Shown: positions 62,290-64,000 of the stretch, piece after piece
Position numbering within the stretch: the first letter of the stretch is position 1
How the letters are laid out: the number at the start of each line of letters is the position of its first letter
Source: Allorhodopirellula heiligendammensis
GTDB lineage: Bacteria > Planctomycetota > Planctomycetia > Pirellulales > Pirellulaceae
DNA length: 64,000 nucleotides
Reading direction: 5' to 3'
Assembly: GCF_007860105.1 (NCBI RefSeq)
Contig: NZ_SJPU01000002.1
Location: 2,509,882-2,573,881 of the forward strand
Program-made: the position numbers and the translations under genes
The notes under the pieces: generated by a model
What the model was told of the DNA's origin: nothing
The model's database searches: none
Seen by the model: only the letters and a program-made list of their open reading frames with translations

Positions 62290-63381
62290 TCACTGATTCC
62301 GGCTCTCTAGCATCCGCCGAACTCGCTCTTCGATGATGGCTTTCTTAACGCTTTCAGATTCTCGTTTCTGAATATCTTGGCGTATTTTGTCCAGTTTGGA
62401 CTCGAGCGCACGGAATTCTAGTTTTTGTATCTCAGTGTGGGTGTGATAGTCGGCTGCTACATACATCGAGATTATTTTCCGAATCTGTTCAGCTGATGCC
62501 TCCGATTTGATCGACGCTTTCGCCTTTTGCCGTAGTTGCTCGATGAGACGTTTGCTGCGATCGATCTGCATTTTGATCTGATCATCCGTGAGCTTGGGGG
62601 GACTGCCTGCGCCAAATGGATCAAACTCGTCGGTGGTCGGGGCAGGAGCGTCAAATGGATCCGAAGATTGCTTGGGATCGCCACCACCAAACGGGTCACC
62701 GCCGCCACTTCCGAATGGATCGGCACCTCCGCCGCCGAAAGGATCGTCACTTGGGTCATAAGGTATCTCATAGATATCGAGGCGCGGTTGATGAGAAAAC
62801 CCATCGTCGAGGGCATTGGAGAGTGCGACCGCGACGTTACCATAGTTGCCAGCCTCAGCACTCATATCCTCGCTATTCCAAAACGGGACCCGTAGCCAAA
62901 TAGTTTCCGGGTAACTGATCTCCTCAGCGTCGGGTTTTTTTTCGATGGTCTCAACGTGGTTGATCCCAAACCGCAGAGCGATTAGCTGAACTTTTCTCTT
63001 GAACTTTTTCTGGTCAGTTTCATCCAAGTCCTGTGGCATCACCGCAACGACGATTTTATGACGGTCCGAAGGGATCGCAGTTTCAACGTCCACGTCGATG
63101 GTGTCGAATACGGGCGGCGAGAACTGCAAGGGATTGAGAGGGTCGAGATTGTCGAAGTAACTCAGCACATCGCTTGCATCAACAAACGGAGGCTGCGCGA
63201 AATCGTAGTCGTTGCCCAACATGATCACGACTTTGAGCGGCATCTGGCTAGTAGCAGGCTGCCCTCCCATACCTCCTGCCATGACTGACTGGGCAGATAC
63301 GATTGTTGCGGGCAAGGCCGCAAAGAGGAGTGCAGACAGACCACCTCTTGCCAGAAATTTCCAAACAGATCGATTCATCAT
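62290..63381 (-). CDS. exported protein with five DPF motifs and a C-terminal coiled coil
   Basis: The 363-residue product has a Sec signal (about residues 1-30, ending ...TIVSAQSVM). A soluble domain follows (about 50-205; QMPLKVVIMLGND, KFKRKVQLIALRFGI). A Gly/Asp/Pro-rich stretch (213-256) with five DPF tripeptides (DPFGGGG, DPFGSGG, DPFGGG, DPFDAP, DPFGAG) leads to a long charged coiled coil (about 265-363). I know no family. The gene follows the kinase gene with an ATGA overlap (63378-63381), so the two should be translated together. Possibly a partner or target of that kinase. Confidence 0.75.
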   Translation of the reverse strand: MMNRSVWKFLARGGLSALLFAALPATIVSAQSVMAGGMGGQPATSQMPLKVVIMLGNDYDFAQPPFVDASDVLSYFDNLDPLNPLQFSPPVFDTIDVDVETAIPSDRHKIVVAVMPQDLDETDQKKFKRKVQLIALRFGINHVETIEKKPDAEEISYPETIWLRVPFWNSEDMSAEAGNYGNVAVALSNALDDGFSHQPRLDIYEIPYDPSDDPFGGGGADPFGSGGGDPFGGGDPKQSSDPFDAPAPTTDEFDPFGAGSPPKLTDDQIKMQIDRSKRLIEQLRQKAKASIKSEASAEQIRKIISMYVAADYHTHTEIQKLEFRALESKLDKIRQDIQKRESESVKKAIIEERVRRMLESRNQ

Positions 63382-64000
63382 CGCGATTCTCCTTCAACTT
63401 CAGGAACAGAAAAGGGAACTTCCGCACTCGGCGAAGACACCCGCTGCGACAAAGCATCGATCTCATCACTCAGTGATCGCAAGTCTTCGTCAATCGGGTC
63501 GACCGGTGCTGTCCAAATTGGGTTGGATGGTACAGGCCGTTCAGCATCACTGATCGCGTCGGGAGGTGGCGCATACCTGAGTTGTGAATACGCCACCCAA
63601 ACGATCACCGGCAAGCAGAGCACTGCCAACAAAAAACCGCACACAATCACGAGTCGGCGTTTTCGTTTTCTAGGCTTCAATTCGGGCGGTAAATCGGCAC
63701 CGGGTTGTTGAACATGCACGAGACAGGACTCCAATAACGATTGCACTTGATTGGCACTGGCGAACCGATCAACTGCGTCTTTACATAGCAATCTGTCAAC
63801 GAGCGTTTCATACCACCCTGGGATCGATGGCGCGGTCATGTGAAGTGGCCGGTGTGAATGATCGGTGATTTTGCGCAGAATCCCGTAGCTCGTTTCGCCC
63901 CGAAACGGTGCGACGCCGCTCGCCATGGCATAGAGCACACTACCGAGCGAAAACAGATCGCTACGAGCGTCGATCGGTTCGCCCCGCGCCTGTTCGGGTG
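63378..64000 (-). CDS. Ser/Thr protein kinase, 5' partial
   Basis: The frame is open to the end of the window, so only about 207 C-terminal residues are seen. They contain the last part of a Hanks-type kinase domain: SPEQARGE-type P-E-Q-A-R-G, SDLFSLGSVLYAMASGVAPFRG and LLCKDAVDRFAS, subdomains VIII-XI of bacterial PknB-like kinases. A basic linker (PRKRKRRL), one transmembrane helix (LVIVCGFLLAVLCLPVIVWV) and an acidic/Ser-rich periplasmic tail of about 80 residues follow. The stop overlaps the next gene's ATG. Planctomycetes have many such membrane-bound kinases. The ATP-binding and catalytic aspartate regions lie outside the window. Confidence 0.92.
   Translation of the reverse strand, partial: PEQARGEPIDARSDLFSLGSVLYAMASGVAPFRGETSYGILRKITDHSHRPLHMTAPSIPGWYETLVDRLLCKDAVDRFASANQVQSLLESCLVHVQQPGADLPPELKPRKRKRRLVIVCGFLLAVLCLPVIVWVAYSQLRYAPPPDAISDAERPVPSNPIWTAPVDPIDEDLRSLSDEIDALSQRVSSPSAEVPFSVPEVEGESR

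Noticed and set aside
1-64000. CRISPR arrays, tRNA, rRNA and insertion sequences
   Set aside because: The only direct repeats are the 162-bp units and short duplications, without spacer structure. No tRNA T-loop and acceptor pairing, rRNA stretch or transposase was recognised by eye; a tRNA could still be missed without a scan.

Overview
The window looks like chromosomal DNA of a marine planctomycete of the Rhodopirellula type (Pirellulaceae). The evidence is the family mix: a PVC-type membrane-bound dehydrogenase with HEAT repeats and a CxxCH haem site, DUF1080 (3-keto-glycoside hydrolase-like) domains fused to a sulfatase and to a serine hydrolase, Tat-exported Gfo/Idh/MocA oxidoreductases, tetrahydromethanopterin (H4MPT) synthesis genes, many short palindromic intergenic repeats and several small sigma factors. 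No rRNA, tRNA, CRISPR array or insertion sequence was recognised.

Layout. (1) 1-12.8 kb, all + strand and more AT-rich than the rest: a surface-polysaccharide locus with a partial sulfotransferase, six glycosyltransferases, a Wzy-like polymerase, a CapK/PaaK-like adenylate-forming enzyme, an FkbM methyltransferase and a NodU-type carbamoyltransferase. Genes are tightly packed, often with ATGA overlaps, including a possible 56-codon gene before the polymerase. (2) 12.8-17.2 kb, - strand: an ATGA-coupled H4MPT/pABA set (pabA, DUF447, beta-RFAP synthase), and upstream of it an ExbB/TolQ-ExbD-ExbD energiser operon that ends at a strong palindrome. (3) 17.4-24.9 kb: a 57-residue acidic membrane protein, trmL, an oxidoreductase, four 162-bp tandem repeats with nested hairpins, a small conserved protein, yjbQ, a pterin dehydratase, a sigma factor overlapping yaaA, and DAHP synthase.

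(4) 24.9-32.1 kb: an exported HEAT protein and Tat-exported Gfo/Idh/MocA enzyme, divergent from a DUF1080-serine hydrolase fusion. Together these suggest periplasmic 3-keto-glycoside breakdown. A two-PDZ protein follows. (5) 32.3-37.8 kb: a GNAT protein, an ABC ATPase without a permease, a phosphohexomutase and a double universal stress protein. (6) 38.0-41.8 kb: an outer-membrane efflux lipoprotein facing an HlyD-like adaptor with a DUF3302 partner, plus a two-TM K+ channel. (7) 42.2-49.7 kb: a SUMF1-like protein without the FGE cysteines, another exported oxidoreductase, and a 1670-codon composite gene whose first ~92 codons look like the start of a ceramidase-like gene.

(8) 50.0-56.1 kb: flagellar flhA, flhF and fliA, then a glycosyltransferase and an Ala/Lys-rich protein. 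(9) 56.1-64 kb: a sulfatase-DUF1080 fusion with a C-W-V-S-R active-site motif, a PAS-GGDEF cyclase, a sigma factor, a lipoprotein thioredoxin, a GT2 enzyme, a palindrome cluster, an exported protein with five DPF motifs, and the 3' end of a Ser/Thr kinase gene.

Family calls come from reading the protein sequences, not from searches. Starts are adjusted where family length, ribosome-binding sites or gene overlaps argued for it.
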